A DNA stretch of 64,000 nt from Nocardioides salarius (GTDB lineage: Bacteria > Actinomycetota > Actinomycetes > Propionibacteriales > Nocardioidaceae), in NCBI RefSeq assembly GCF_016907435.1, contig NZ_JAFBBZ010000001.1, forward strand, positions 682,001 to 746,000. The letters are read 5' to 3'. The position numbers and the translations under genes were made by a program. Below are positions 25,202 through 34,079 of this stretch, in pieces; the first letter of the stretch is position 1, and each line of letters begins with the position of its first letter. The notes below the pieces were generated by a model, which searched no databases, was not told the DNA's origin, and saw only the letters and a program-made list of their open reading frames with translations.

Positions 25202-26329
25202 GTGAGGCACACCCGCGGACGCACCGTCGACATCACCACCCTCGACGAGCTCGACCACCGGCTGCGCGCCGGGGCCCGCACCCTCTCGGGCTGGCGGGTG
25301 CGCTCGGTCGACCTCAGCGAGCGCGGCGCCGAACTGGGCCGCTGCCGGCTCGCGGGAGCCACCTTCCTGGGCTGCCGCTTCGCCGAAGGTGACGCCGAGC
25401 GTGCCGAGGCCGCCGGCGCGGTGGTGCTCCCCCGCATCCCCGACGTGCCGGTCGACGTCTACCGCCACGAGCTCTACGACGCCCGGGAGCTCTTCGACGC
25501 GCTGCGCTGGAGCGACTCCCTCGACGGCCGCGCCTACGCCTGGTCCAAGCCGGGTGCGATCGACGGCGCCGAGGTCTCCGCCGAGGTGCCGCTGGCCCGC
25601 ACCCTGCACGACCACGCCATCGACCTGGCACTGGACCGCTGGCGCCAGGACCGCCGCGTCGTCGGCGTGATGGGTGGTCACGCCGCCTCCCGGGGCACGC
25701 CGCTCTTCGCCGACGCCGCCGCGCTGGGGCACCGGCTGGGCTCGGCCGGGCTGACCGTCGCCACCGGCGGCGGGCCCGGGGCGATGGAGGCCGCGAACCT
25801 CGGGGCCCGGCTCTCCTCCCGCGACGACGCGGTGCTCGCGGAGGCGCTGCGGATGCTGGCGGCGGTGCCGTCGTACCGGCCCTCGGTCGACGCGTGGGTG
25901 CTCTCGGCCTTCGACGCCCTCGCCGCCCTCGACCCCTCCGGCGCCGACGGCGGCCCCGTCGCCAACCTCGGGATCCCGACCTGGCACTACGGCCACGAGC
26001 CGCCCAACATCTTCGCCACCGCGATCGCGAAGTACTTCCGCAACGCCACCCGCGAGGCGATCCTGCTCGAGGTGTGCGACGCCGGCATCGTCTTCCTGCC
26101 CGGCGCCGGAGGCACGGTGCAGGAGATCTTCCAGGACGCCTGCGAGAACTACTACGCCGACGAGTCGTCGGTGGCGCCGATGGTGCTCGTCGGGCGCGAG
26201 CACTGGAGCGTCGAGCTGCCGGCCTGGCCGCTGCTGCAGGCGCTCGCCGCGGGGCGGGCCATGGAGCCGCACGTGCACCTGGTCGACACCGTCGAGGAGG
26301 CGCTGGAGGTCGTGACCACGTCGCGGTAG
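25202..26329 (+). CDS. LOG-family (SLOG) Rossmann nucleotide-binding protein with N-terminal extension
   Basis: A 375-residue protein. The core (from about residue 150) has VVGVMGGHAASRG, ATGGGPGAMEAANLG and PGAGGTVQEIFQDA, the landmarks of LOG/lysine-decarboxylase-annotated proteins; LOG enzymes remove ribose 5-phosphate from nucleotide monophosphates. The roughly 145 residues ahead of the core contain LGRCRLAGATFLGCRF, reminiscent of a pentapeptide-repeat turn. Family LOGs are usually about 200 residues, so this long form may act on another nucleotide. GTG 25202 lies 9 nt after the LysR stop. The last 178 nt are overlapped antisense by the glycosyltransferase gene. Confidence 0.75.
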   Translation: MRHTRGRTVDITTLDELDHRLRAGARTLSGWRVRSVDLSERGAELGRCRLAGATFLGCRFAEGDAERAEAAGAVVLPRIPDVPVDVYRHELYDARELFDALRWSDSLDGRAYAWSKPGAIDGAEVSAEVPLARTLHDHAIDLALDRWRQDRRVVGVMGGHAASRGTPLFADAAALGHRLGSAGLTVATGGGPGAMEAANLGARLSSRDDAVLAEALRMLAAVPSYRPSVDAWVLSAFDALAALDPSGADGGPVANLGIPTWHYGHEPPNIFATAIAKYFRNATREAILLEVCDAGIVFLPGAGGTVQEIFQDACENYYADESSVAPMVLVGREHWSVELPAWPLLQALAAGRAMEPHVHLVDTVEEALEVVTTSR

Positions 26330-27321
26330 TGCCCGACCAGGGCCTCGTCGAGCGCGCGCCACGAGCGGTGCCGCACGCTGCGGCGCGCGGCCAGCGCGGT
26401 GCGGCGCAGCGCGAGGTCGTCGTGCAGCAGCCGGGCCACGCAGGCCTCGAGGTCGGCGGCGTCACCCGGCTCGAAGAGCAGCCCGGCGCTGCCCTCGTCG
26501 ACCAGGTCCTCGGCCACGCCGTTGCGGGGCGCGACCACCGGGACGCCCGAGGCCAACGCCTCCAGCCCGGCGCGCACGAGACGCCCGCAGGTCTCGCGGC
26601 GAGCGGTGTGCACCAGCACGTCGAGCGAGGCGTACGCCGCCGCGAGGGCCTCGCCGCGCAGGTCGCCCAGGAAGTGCGCGTGCGGGAGCAGCCGGCGCAA
26701 CCGGGCCTCGTCGGGGCCGCTGCCCACCAGCACGAGCCGGTAGCGCTCGTCGCGGTCGAGACCGGTCAGCAGGTCGACCTCCTCGACGCGCTCCAGCGGA
26801 CCCACGTGCCCCACCAGCCGCTGGCCGTCGGGGGCCAGCGAGCCACGCCACGACTCGCTGCGGCGGCTGGGGTGGAAGGCCGTCAGGTCGACCCCGCAGG
26901 GCCACAGCGCCAGCCGTTCGAGACCGTGGGCCTGCAGGTCGCGCAGCGCCGCCGCCGACCCGGCGAGCACCCGGTCGACCTGCTCGAGCACCCGCGGCGG
27001 CGGGCCGCTCTCCCCCGTGGGGCCGGTCGGCCCCACGTCGAGCACGACCGGCACCCCCAGGCTCGCGGCGACCGGCACAGCGCGGCGGCCCAGCCGGCCG
27101 TGACCGGCGACGTGCACCACGTCGGGCCCGAAGCGCCGCATCGTGCCCCGCAGCCTGGGCGCGGCGGGCCAGCTGCTGACCCGGCGCACCGGGAAGCCGG
27201 CGTACGTCGTGGGGCCGGCGTGGGTGACCAGCAGGGCCTCGTGCCCCTCCGCGGCCAGGTGCGCCAGCACCCGCGGCACGCTGCCCGAGCCGGGCTCGAA
27301 GGACTCGGCGACCACCAGCAC
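26152..27321 (-). CDS. GT4-type glycosyltransferase with uncertain start and antisense 3' tail
   Basis: A 389-residue frame. Residues up to about 335 are a GT-B glycosyltransferase: GSVPRVLAHLAAEGHEALL at the N-terminus, VGHVGPLERVEEVDLL, and the donor-site LEALASGVPVVAPRNGVAE near the C-terminus. It would transfer a sugar from a nucleotide donor, probably to an envelope lipid or glycan. The only in-frame start (GTG 27321) has no clear ribosome-binding site. An ATG at 27376 with strong GGGGAGGAG is out of frame by one base. After LVGHYRDVVTTSS the frame runs on antisense to the LOG gene for about 55 residues with no family character. A sequence error or recent decay is possible at both ends. 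Confidence 0.65.
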   Translation of the reverse strand: MLVVAESFEPGSGSVPRVLAHLAAEGHEALLVTHAGPTTYAGFPVRRVSSWPAAPRLRGTMRRFGPDVVHVAGHGRLGRRAVPVAASLGVPVVLDVGPTGPTGESGPPPRVLEQVDRVLAGSAAALRDLQAHGLERLALWPCGVDLTAFHPSRRSESWRGSLAPDGQRLVGHVGPLERVEEVDLLTGLDRDERYRLVLVGSGPDEARLRRLLPHAHFLGDLRGEALAAAYASLDVLVHTARRETCGRLVRAGLEALASGVPVVAPRNGVAEDLVDEGSAGLLFEPGDAADLEACVARLLHDDLALRRTALAARRSVRHRSWRALDEALVGHYRDVVTTSSASSTVSTRCTCGSMARPAASACSSGQAGSSTLQCSRPTSTIGATDDSSA

Positions 27322-27476
27322 ACGCAGCCGGTCCCGGCGCGGCGCGGCGGCGGGGCGCGGGCTGGGGCTGGCTCATGGGCACACGCTCCTCCCCGCGCGC
27401 CAGCGGGCGGCGAGCACGCGGGGCGCGGCGGTGGACGATCGGGTGAACAGCACGCCAACTGGCCCGGCCGCCGGTG

Positions 27477-27542
27477 GGGCGGTCCGGGCCGGGTCGGCGC
27501 GAGATCCGGGCCGGGTCGGCGCGAAGTTCGGGCCGGGTCAGA
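27477..27542 (-). repeat. Three-unit array of 22-bp stop-codon-linked repeats
   Basis: Units lie at 27477-27498, 27499-27520 and 27521-27542. On the minus strand the first begins TGACCCGGCCCGAACTTC and its TGA is the rlmN stop codon (27538-27540). The plus strand is G-rich. The repeat family is the same as at 8541, nearly 19 kb away. Confidence 0.88.
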
Positions 27543-28728
27543 CGTCGGTGGCGGCGAGCTGGCCGCAGGCCCCGTCGATCTCCGAGCCGCGGGTGTCGCG
27601 CACGGTGGTGGGGATGCCCTTGGCCTCGAGCCGGCGCACGAACTCGCGCTCGTCGGCGGGGTCGGAGGCGGTCCACTTGCTGCCCGGGGTGGGGTTGAGC
27701 GGGATCAGGTTGACGTGCACCCAGCCCCAGTCGCCGTAGCCGCGCAGCACGTCGGCGAGCAGGTCGGCGCGCCAGGCCTGGTCGTTGATGCCGCGCATCA
27801 TGGCGTACTCGATCGAGACCCGGCGCCGGGTGACCCGGGCGTAGTCCCAGGCCGCCTCGACGGTCTCGGCGACCGAGGAGCGGGTGTTGATCGGCACCAG
27901 CTCGTTGCGCAGCTCGTCGTCAGGGGCGTGCAGGCTCAGCGCGAGGGTGACCGGGATGCCCTCCTCGGTGAGCTGGCGGATGCGCGGGACGAGCCCGACG
28001 GTCGAGACCGTGACGCCGCGCGCCGACATGCCCAGCCCGTCGGGCGAGGGGTCGGTGAGGCGGCGCACCGCGCCGATGACGGCCTTGTAGTTGGCCAGCG
28101 GCTCGCCCATGCCCATGAAGACGACGTTGTTGACGCGCCCACGGCCGCCGGGCACCTCGTCGCGGTCGAGCGAGCGCGCGCCCGCGACGACCTGCTCGAC
28201 GATCTCGGCGGTGCTCATGTTGCGCTGCAGGCCGCCCTGGCCGGTCGCGCAGAAGGGGCAGGCCATGCCGCAGCCGGCCTGGCTGGAGACGCACATCGTG
28301 GTGCGGCCGGGGTAGCGCATCAGCACCGACTCGACCAGCGCCCCGTCGAAGAGCTTCCACAGCGTCTTGCGGGTGGTGCCCTTGTCGGCCTCGAGGGTGC
28401 GCAGCGGCGTCATCAGGTGCGGCAGCAGGGTGCCGACCAGCTCGGCGCGCTGGGCCGCGGGCAGGTCGGTCATCTGCTCGGGGTCGTCGACCAGGCGGCT
28501 GAAGTAGTGCGTGGAGAGCTGCTTGGCCCGGAAGCCCGGCAGGCCGTTGTCCTCGAGCAGCTGCTTGCGCTCGGGCGCGGTCAGGTCGGCCAGGTGGCGC
28601 GGCGGCTTCTTGCGCCCACGAGGCTCCTCGAAGACCAGCGGGAGCGCGCTCACGCCCTCGGCCGGCTCGGGGGCACGGGGCGGGACGGCGGCGGAGGCGG
28701 GCACGGGGGCGGCGTTGTCGTCGGGCAT
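27538..28728 (-). CDS. rlmN: Dual-specificity rRNA/tRNA adenine-C2 methyltransferase RlmN
   Basis: A 396-residue radical-SAM enzyme that methylates A2503 of 23S rRNA and A37 of some tRNAs. The cluster cysteines C153, C157 and C160 lie in CGMACPFC. A catalytic cysteine lies near the end in DGACGQL (about C388). GMGEPLANY and [13 protein letters not shown] are family motifs. The N-terminus has a proline-rich extension before the RNA-binding domain. It is read 53 nt after glpD on the same strand. In actinobacteria it usually follows cdsA; here the glycerol genes stand between them. The stop codon is part of a 22-bp repeat. Confidence 0.95.
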   Translation of the reverse strand: MPDDNAAPVPASAAVPPRAPEPAEGVSALPLVFEEPRGRKKPPRHLADLTAPERKQLLEDNGLPGFRAKQLSTHYFSRLVDDPEQMTDLPAAQRAELVGTLLPHLMTPLRTLEADKGTTRKTLWKLFDGALVESVLMRYPGRTTMCVSSQAGCGMACPFCATGQGGLQRNMSTAEIVEQVVAGARSLDRDEVPGGRGRVNNVVFMGMGEPLANYKAVIGAVRRLTDPSPDGLGMSARGVTVSTVGLVPRIRQLTEEGIPVTLALSLHAPDDELRNELVPINTRSSVAETVEAAWDYARVTRRRVSIEYAMMRGINDQAWRADLLADVLRGYGDWGWVHVNLIPLNPTPGSKWTASDPADEREFVRRLEAKGIPTTVRDTRGSEIDGACGQLAATDV

Positions 28729-28781
28729 AGCACGACCAGTCTCCCACCCGCGCGGGCGCCCGGGCGAACTCCCGGCGCCGC

Positions 28782-30500
28782 TCAGGTCAGCGGCACCACG
28801 TCGGGCGCCCCGAGGCGCGCCGCGTCGGCGGTCTCGTCGTCGGGCTGCTGCTGGCTCTCGCGCTCGGCCGCGACCCGCGCCCGGTAGTGCTCGATCTCGA
28901 GGTCGACCTGCTCCTTGCTCCAGCCCAGCGGCTCGCTGACCAGGCCGGCCACCTCCTCGACCACCCCCAGGCCGCGGTCGAAGGTCTCGATCGAGATGCG
29001 GGTGCGCCGGGTCAGGATGTCGTCGAGGTGCCGCGCGCCCTCGTGGGTGGCGGCGTAGACCGCCTCGACGCGCAGGTAGTCCGACGCCCCGGCCAGGGGC
29101 TCGCCCAGCGAGGGGTCCTCGGCGACCATCGCCAGCAGCTCGTGGACCAGCGAGCCGTAGCGCTGCAGCAGGTGCTCGATGCGCACCTCGTGCAGCCCCG
29201 ACTGCGCGGCCAGCCGGTGCCGGGCGTTCCACAGCGCCTGATAGCCCTCGGCGCCCAGCAGCGGCACCTGGTCGGTCACCGAGGCCGGCACCTGCCGGCC
29301 CTCGTGGCGCTCCAGGCCGTAGACCGCCTCGTCGACGACGTCCTTGGCCATCACCCGGTACGTCGTGTACTTGCCGCCGGCGATGACGACCAGGCCCGGC
29401 GCGGGGTGGCCCACCGCGTGCTCGCGCGAGAGCTTCGAGGTCGCTTCGGACTCCCCCTCCAGCAGCGGGCGCAGCCCCGCGTAGACGCCCTCGACGTCGT
29501 CGCGGGTCAGCGGCGTCTCGAGCACCGCGTTGACGTGGTCGAGCAGGTAGTCGATGTCGGCCTCGCTGGCCGCGGGGTGGGCCTTGTCGAGCTCCCAGTC
29601 GGTGTCGGTGGTGCCGATGATCCAGTGCCGCCCCCACGGGATCACGAAGAGCACCGAGGTCTCGGTGCGCAGGATCAGCCCGGTCTCGGAGCGGATGCGG
29701 TCCTTGGGCACCACCAGGTGCACGCCCTTGCTGGCCCGCACCCGGAAGGCCCCCCGCTGCCCGCCCAGCGACTGCGTCTCGTCGGTCCACACGCCGGTGG
29801 CGTTGACGACCTGGCGGGCGCGCACGGTGAGGGTCTCGCCGCTCTCGAGGTCGTCGACCACCGCGCCGGTGACCCGCTCGCCCTCGCGCAGCAGCTCCAC
29901 CACGCGGGCCCGGGAGGCCACCTTGGCGCCGTAGGCCGCGGCGGTGCGGGCCAGGAACATCGTGTGCCGGGCGTCGTCGACCTGGGCGTCGTAGTAGTGC
30001 AGCGCCCCGACCAGGGCGTCCTTGCGCAGCGCCGGCACCAGCCTGCGCGCGCCGCGGCGGGTCAGGTGCTTGTGCAGCGGCAGCCCCGAGCGGCCCGAGA
30101 GCCGCGACAGGGCGTCGTACAGCGCGACGCCGGAGCCGGCGTAGAGCCGCTCCCAGCCCCGGTGCTGCAACGGGTAGAGGAAGCCCACGGGGCGCACCAG
30201 GTGCGGTGCGAGGGTCTGCATGAGCAGCCCGCGCTCCTTGAGCGCCTCGGCGACCAGCGCGAAGTCGAGCATCTCCAGGTAGCGCAGCCCGCCGTGGATG
30301 AGCTTGCTGGAGCGGCTGGAGGTGCCCGAGGCGAAGTCGCGGGCCTCGACGAGCCCGACCTTGAGGCCGCGGGTGGCGGCGTCGAGCGCGGCGCCGCTGC
30401 CGACCACGCCTCCCCCGACGACCAGGACGTCGAGCTCCTCGGCGGCCATCTCCCTCAGGGACGACGTGCGCAGCTGCGGGGACAGGGCGACAGGTCTCAT
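28782..30500 (-). CDS. glpD: Glycerol-3-phosphate dehydrogenase (aerobic, FAD)
   Basis: A 572-residue membrane-associated flavoenzyme oxidising glycerol 3-phosphate to dihydroxyacetone phosphate and passing electrons to quinone. FAD loop [21 protein letters not shown] is near residue 25. [16 protein letters not shown] and IIGTTDTDW are GlpD motifs, and the C-terminal helical domain contains [11 protein letters not shown]. It follows glpK by 56 nt in the order glpF-glpK-glpD, completing uptake, phosphorylation and oxidation of glycerol. An alternative start (ATG 30449) would remove 17 residues. Length is normal for the actinobacterial type. Confidence 0.94.
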   Translation of the reverse strand: MRPVALSPQLRTSSLREMAAEELDVLVVGGGVVGSGAALDAATRGLKVGLVEARDFASGTSSRSSKLIHGGLRYLEMLDFALVAEALKERGLLMQTLAPHLVRPVGFLYPLQHRGWERLYAGSGVALYDALSRLSGRSGLPLHKHLTRRGARRLVPALRKDALVGALHYYDAQVDDARHTMFLARTAAAYGAKVASRARVVELLREGERVTGAVVDDLESGETLTVRARQVVNATGVWTDETQSLGGQRGAFRVRASKGVHLVVPKDRIRSETGLILRTETSVLFVIPWGRHWIIGTTDTDWELDKAHPAASEADIDYLLDHVNAVLETPLTRDDVEGVYAGLRPLLEGESEATSKLSREHAVGHPAPGLVVIAGGKYTTYRVMAKDVVDEAVYGLERHEGRQVPASVTDQVPLLGAEGYQALWNARHRLAAQSGLHEVRIEHLLQRYGSLVHELLAMVAEDPSLGEPLAGASDYLRVEAVYAATHEGARHLDDILTRRTRISIETFDRGLGVVEEVAGLVSEPLGWSKEQVDLEIEHYRARVAAERESQQQPDDETADAARLGAPDVVPLT

Positions 30501-30556
30501 GGTCCTACTCTCCGTGAGGGGTCAAGGCGGACGAGCGCGGGGTCGGTCCACGCGGG

Positions 30557-32092
30557 TCAGTCCACGTCGACCCAGTCGAGCGTGCGCTGCACGGCCTTGG
30601 TCCACTGCGCGTGGCCCGCGGCGCGCTGCTCGTCGTCCCACTGCGGCGACCAGCGCCGGCCCTCGTTCCAGTTCGTGCGCAGCTCGTCGGTACCCGACCA
30701 GAACCCCACCGCGAGCCCGGCGGCGTACGCCGCTCCGAGGCAGGTGGTCTCGGCGAGCACCGGGCGGCTGACCTCGACGCCGAGCGTGTCGGCCTGGATC
30801 TGCATGCACAGCTCGTTGGCGGTCACGCCGCCGTCGACCTTGAGCACCTCGAGCTTGACGCCGGAGTCCTGCTCCATGGCCGCGGCCACGTCGCAGCTCT
30901 GGTAAGCGATCGCCTCGAGCGTGGCCCGGGCGACGTGGGCGTTGGTGTTGTAGCGCGAGAGCCCGACGATGGCGCCGCGGGCGTCGGAGCGCCAGTGCGG
31001 GGCGAAGAGCCCGGAGAAGGCGGGCACGAAGTAGACCCCGCCGTTGTCCTCGACCTGACGGGCCAGCGACTCGCTCTGCGAGGCACCCGAGATGATGCCG
31101 AGCTGGTCGCGCAGCCACTGCACCGCCGAGCCGGTGACCGCGATCGAGCCCTCGAGGGCGTAGACCGGCTCCTCCTTGCCGAAGCGGTAGCAGACGGTGG
31201 TCAGCAGCCCGTGCTCGGAGCGGATCAGCTCGGTGCCGGTGTTGAGCAGCATGAAGTTGCCGGTGCCGTAGGTGTTCTTGGCCTCGCCCGGCTCGAAGCA
31301 GACCTGACCGACCGTGGCGGCCTGCTGGTCGCCCAGGATGCCGGTCAGCGCCACCTCGCCGCCGAAGGGGCCGTCGCGGCGGGTGGTGCCGTAGCCCTCG
31401 GGCTCGCTGGAGGAGCGGATCTCGGGCAGCATCTGCCGCGGGATGTCGAAGAGCCCCAGCAGCTCGTCGTCCCACTCGCAGGTCTCGAGGTCCATCAGCA
31501 TCGTGCGGCTGGCGTTGGTGACGTCGGTGACGTGCACCCCGCCGTCGGTGCCGCCCGTCAGGTTCCAGATCAGCCAGGAGTCGGTGGTGCCGAAGATCGC
31601 GTCGCCCGCCTCGGCTGCCTCGCGCACGCCGTCGACGTTCTCGAGGATCCACTGGATCTTGCCGCCGGCGAAGTAGGTGGCCGGCGGCAGCCCGGCGCGG
31701 TGCCGGATCAGGTCGCCGTGGCCGTCACGCTCGAGCTTGGAGGCGATCTTGTCGGTGCGGGTGTCCTGCCACACGATCGCGTTGTAGTAGGGCCTGCCGG
31801 TCCTGCGGTTCCACACCACGGTCGTCTCGCGCTGGTTGGTGATCCCCACCGCACAGAGGTCGTCGGCCTGCAGGCCGGCCTTGCCCATCGCCTTCTGGAT
31901 GACCGAGCGGGTGCGCTCCCAGATCTCCACCGGGTCGTGCTCGACCCACCCGGCCTGCGGCATCACCTGCTCGTGCTCGAGCTGGTGGCGCGCCACCTCC
32001 TCGCCGGCGTGGTCGAAGATCATGAAGCGGGTGCTCGTGGTGCCCTGGTCGACGGCGCCGACGTACTGGATCTTGTCCTGGGCCTCGGTCAC
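30557..32092 (-). CDS. glpK: Glycerol kinase
   Basis: A 511-residue FGGY-family kinase that phosphorylates glycerol with ATP. The N-terminal [18 protein letters not shown] is the phosphate 1 loop. [12 protein letters not shown] and the family signature region [19 protein letters not shown] are present. GTG 32092 follows GAGGAGAGA; the frame stays open upstream but only through low-complexity antisense of glpF. Directly upstream lies a four-copy 11-bp tandem repeat. It sits between glpF and glpD. Confidence 0.95.
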   Translation of the reverse strand: MTEAQDKIQYVGAVDQGTTSTRFMIFDHAGEEVARHQLEHEQVMPQAGWVEHDPVEIWERTRSVIQKAMGKAGLQADDLCAVGITNQRETTVVWNRRTGRPYYNAIVWQDTRTDKIASKLERDGHGDLIRHRAGLPPATYFAGGKIQWILENVDGVREAAEAGDAIFGTTDSWLIWNLTGGTDGGVHVTDVTNASRTMLMDLETCEWDDELLGLFDIPRQMLPEIRSSSEPEGYGTTRRDGPFGGEVALTGILGDQQAATVGQVCFEPGEAKNTYGTGNFMLLNTGTELIRSEHGLLTTVCYRFGKEEPVYALEGSIAVTGSAVQWLRDQLGIISGASQSESLARQVEDNGGVYFVPAFSGLFAPHWRSDARGAIVGLSRYNTNAHVARATLEAIAYQSCDVAAAMEQDSGVKLEVLKVDGGVTANELCMQIQADTLGVEVSRPVLAETTCLGAAYAAGLAVGFWSGTDELRTNWNEGRRWSPQWDDEQRAAGHAQWTKAVQRTLDWVDVD

Positions 32093-32110
32093 GGGTCTCT
32101 CCTCGTCGCT

Positions 32111-32154
32111 ACGGGGTCGGTACGGGGTCGGTACGGGGTCGGTACGGGGTCGGT
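32111..32154 (-). repeat. Four perfect 11-bp tandem repeats between glpF and glpK
   Basis: ACGGGGTCGGT occurs four times without mismatch. The array begins 18 nt upstream of the glpK start and ends 8 nt from the glpF stop. Copy-number change by slippage would alter the glpF-glpK spacing without touching either protein. Confidence 0.95.
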
Positions 32155-32162
32155 GCTGGTGT

Positions 32163-33074
32163 TCACCGGGCTGCGGGCTGCGCCTCGCGCTGGTGCTGGT
32201 CCTGGGGCTGGTGCTGGTCCTGGGGCTCGGGGATCGGCTCGCCGACGGCCTCGCGGCCGCCGTCGGGGGTGACCTGCTCAGTCTGCTCCTCGTCGGGGTC
32301 GGTGAGGTGGTCGTCCACGAGGAGCTTGAAGAGCGCACCGCCGACGAGGCCGCCGACCAGCGGCGCGACGATCGGCAGCCAGAAGTAGAGGTAGCCGTTC
32401 TGGTCGCGCATCGCTCCCCCGTAGCCGGTGATCAACGAGGCGATGCGGGGGCCGAAGTCGCGGGCCGGGTTGATCGCGTAGCCGGCGTTCGCTCCCCAGG
32501 CCATCCCGATGGCCACCACCACGAGCCCGATCACGAACGGCCCCAGGTTGGCCATCGGCGGGTTGTTCCAGGCCGAGGTGAGCGCGAGGACGAGGAAGAC
32601 CAGGATGGCGGTGCCCACCACCTGGTCGACGAAGGCGCTGCTGATGCTCACGTCGGCGGCCCCGTTGCCGGGCAGGGTCGAGAAGATGCCCTGGGTGGCG
32701 ATCGTGTGCTCGGGGTCGACGGCGGCGATGAGGTCGGCGTAGGAGACCCGCACGACCAGCGCCGCCACGAACGCACCCAGCGTCTGGGCGAGGGTGTAGG
32801 GCAGCACCTTGCGCCACGAGAAGCCCTGGAAGACCGCGAGCGCCAGGGTCACGGCGGGGTTGAGGTGCGCCCCCGACAGCCGTGCGGCGACGTAGACGCC
32901 GAGGGTCACGCCGAGCCCCCACGCCCACGCGATCGAGTCGTGGTCGCCCAGCGCGCCGTCCTGGCTGGTCGTGACCTGGGCGACGACGCCCACGCCGAAG
33001 AGGATGAGGATCATGGTGCCGGCGAACTCGGCACACATCTCCCCGACAAGAGCGGGTCTCCTGCTGCGCGACAT
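32163..33074 (-). CDS. glpF: Aquaglyceroporin (MIP family)
   Basis: A 303-residue membrane channel. The two NPA boxes are HLNPAVT and [11 protein letters not shown]; the D after the second NPAR marks a glycerol facilitator rather than a water channel. About six membrane segments are visible. The roughly 40-residue cytoplasmic tail is hydrophilic and ends in two PQDQHQ copies from a perfect 18-bp duplication. It is first of the glpF-glpK-glpD set and has a CRP/GlxR-like site in its promoter. Confidence 0.93.
   Translation of the reverse strand: MSRSRRPALVGEMCAEFAGTMILILFGVGVVAQVTTSQDGALGDHDSIAWAWGLGVTLGVYVAARLSGAHLNPAVTLALAVFQGFSWRKVLPYTLAQTLGAFVAALVVRVSYADLIAAVDPEHTIATQGIFSTLPGNGAADVSISSAFVDQVVGTAILVFLVLALTSAWNNPPMANLGPFVIGLVVVAIGMAWGANAGYAINPARDFGPRIASLITGYGGAMRDQNGYLYFWLPIVAPLVGGLVGGALFKLLVDDHLTDPDEEQTEQVTPDGGREAVGEPIPEPQDQHQPQDQHQREAQPAAR
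32190..32225 (-). repeat. 18-bp tandem duplication in the glpF tail
   Basis: CTGGTGCTGGTCCTGGGG is present twice, perfectly, in frame. It encodes PQDQHQ twice at the C-terminus of the glycerol channel. Confidence 0.93.
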
Positions 33075-33102
33075 CGTGGCCTCCGAGTAGGCGGTGCGTC
33101 GG

Positions 33103-33118
33103 TGTGGTGACGGTCACA
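33103..33118. promoter_or_regulatory. CRP/GlxR-like operator upstream of glpF
   Basis: TGTGG-N6-TCACA differs at one position from the TGTGA-N6-TCACA consensus of CRP-family regulators. It contains the perfect palindrome GTGACGGTCAC. It lies 29 bp before the glpF start, a position suited to repression or close activation of glycerol uptake. Confidence 0.6.
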
Positions 33119-33169
33119 CCCGCCTACCCGCCCGCGGCGGCCTTCACACCTCTCGGAGGTGGCGCTCGC

Positions 33170-33526
33170 TCAGGAGCGACTGACCAGGAACCACACGACC
33201 AGCGCGGCGACCCCCAGCACGACCACCGCGGTGGAGACCACGCCCAGCAGCATGTAGCGACCGAACCGGCGCGTGTGCGGCGCGAGCGTCAGCCCCACCG
33301 GCACGGCCAGCGCGACCAGCACGAAGGGGAACAGGCGCGAGGTCGTCTCGTCGTCGGCGAGCGTGCTGAGCACGCCGGCGTAGACCGAGGGCACCAGCAG
33401 CACGAAGAGCAGGCCGGCGAAGAAGCCGGCCAGCGGCGTGAAGACCGGGTGGTCGCGGTGCCACCAGCTGGGCCGCGACGCGGTGTCCTCCGCCGCCGGC
33501 GCAGCCTGGTCGTCCGTGGTCACCAT
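33170..33526 (-). CDS. Small hypothetical membrane protein
   Basis: A 118-residue protein with three predicted membrane segments: TPLAGFFAGLLFVLLVPSVYAG, LFPFVLVALAVPVGLTLA and YMLLGVVSTAVVVLGVAAL. The N-terminal 25 residues are soluble and acidic. The start is 4 nt downstream of the histidine phosphatase stop, so they share a transcript. No family is recognised. Confidence 0.65.
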   Translation of the reverse strand: MVTTDDQAAPAAEDTASRPSWWHRDHPVFTPLAGFFAGLLFVLLVPSVYAGVLSTLADDETTSRLFPFVLVALAVPVGLTLAPHTRRFGRYMLLGVVSTAVVVLGVAALVVWFLVSRS

Positions 33527-33530
33527 GGGC

Positions 33531-34079
33531 TCAGTCTCCCACCCGGTCGCCGCCGGGGCCCTCAGGCACGACGGGCACCTCCAGCACGTCGGGCATCGCC
33601 AGCTCGCGCCAGCGCTCGAGGTCGGGCGGGCGACCGGTCAGCTCGGCCACCGCCAGGGTCCAGGCCGTGCCGTGGCCCACCAGCACGACCTCCTCGTCGC
33701 GGTGCACGTCGGCGATGCGGCGCACCGCGGCCCCCACCCGCTCGCGGCAGCGCGCCAACGGCTCCCACCCGTCGTACGCCGCCTGCTCGGGCTCGGCGAA
33801 GGCCCGCTCGACCGTGCCGGCGAAGTCCTCGAGCCAGCCGGCCCCGCGCTCGTGCTCGCGCAGGTCGTCGACGACGCCGACCTCGCCCTCGGTGAGCAGC
33901 TGGGCGGTGGCCACCGCCTTCGGCTCCGGCGAGCAGAACCAGACGGCGCGCCGCGGCAGCCGGCCCGACTCGCGCAGCGCCCACACGTCGTCGAAGCCGG
34001 CCGGGTCGAGCTCCCAGCGGGCGGCGGGCAGGGCGGGCTCGACCAGGGGCCGCCCGTGGCGGACCAGGTGCAGGCTCAC
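33531..34079 (-). CDS. Histidine phosphatase-superfamily protein
   Basis: A 182-residue member of the phosphoglycerate-mutase-like superfamily. The phosphorylated histidine lies in LHLVRHGRP (about residues 3-11), and the second catalytic histidine in VVLVGHGTAWTLAV. The protein is short, like SixA- or CobC-type phosphatases, so substrate is unclear. GTG 34079 overlaps the cdsA stop (GTGA), giving coupled expression with phospholipid synthesis. Confidence 0.8.
   Translation of the reverse strand: MSLHLVRHGRPLVEPALPAARWELDPAGFDDVWALRESGRLPRRAVWFCSPEPKAVATAQLLTEGEVGVVDDLREHERGAGWLEDFAGTVERAFAEPEQAAYDGWEPLARCRERVGAAVRRIADVHRDEEVVLVGHGTAWTLAVAELTGRPPDLERWRELAMPDVLEVPVVPEGPGGDRVGD

Noticed and set aside
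22108..25392. 1094-codon plus-strand frame across the demethylase and LysR region
   Set aside because: It crosses a divergent promoter and two real genes in the wrong frames; no recognisable motif.
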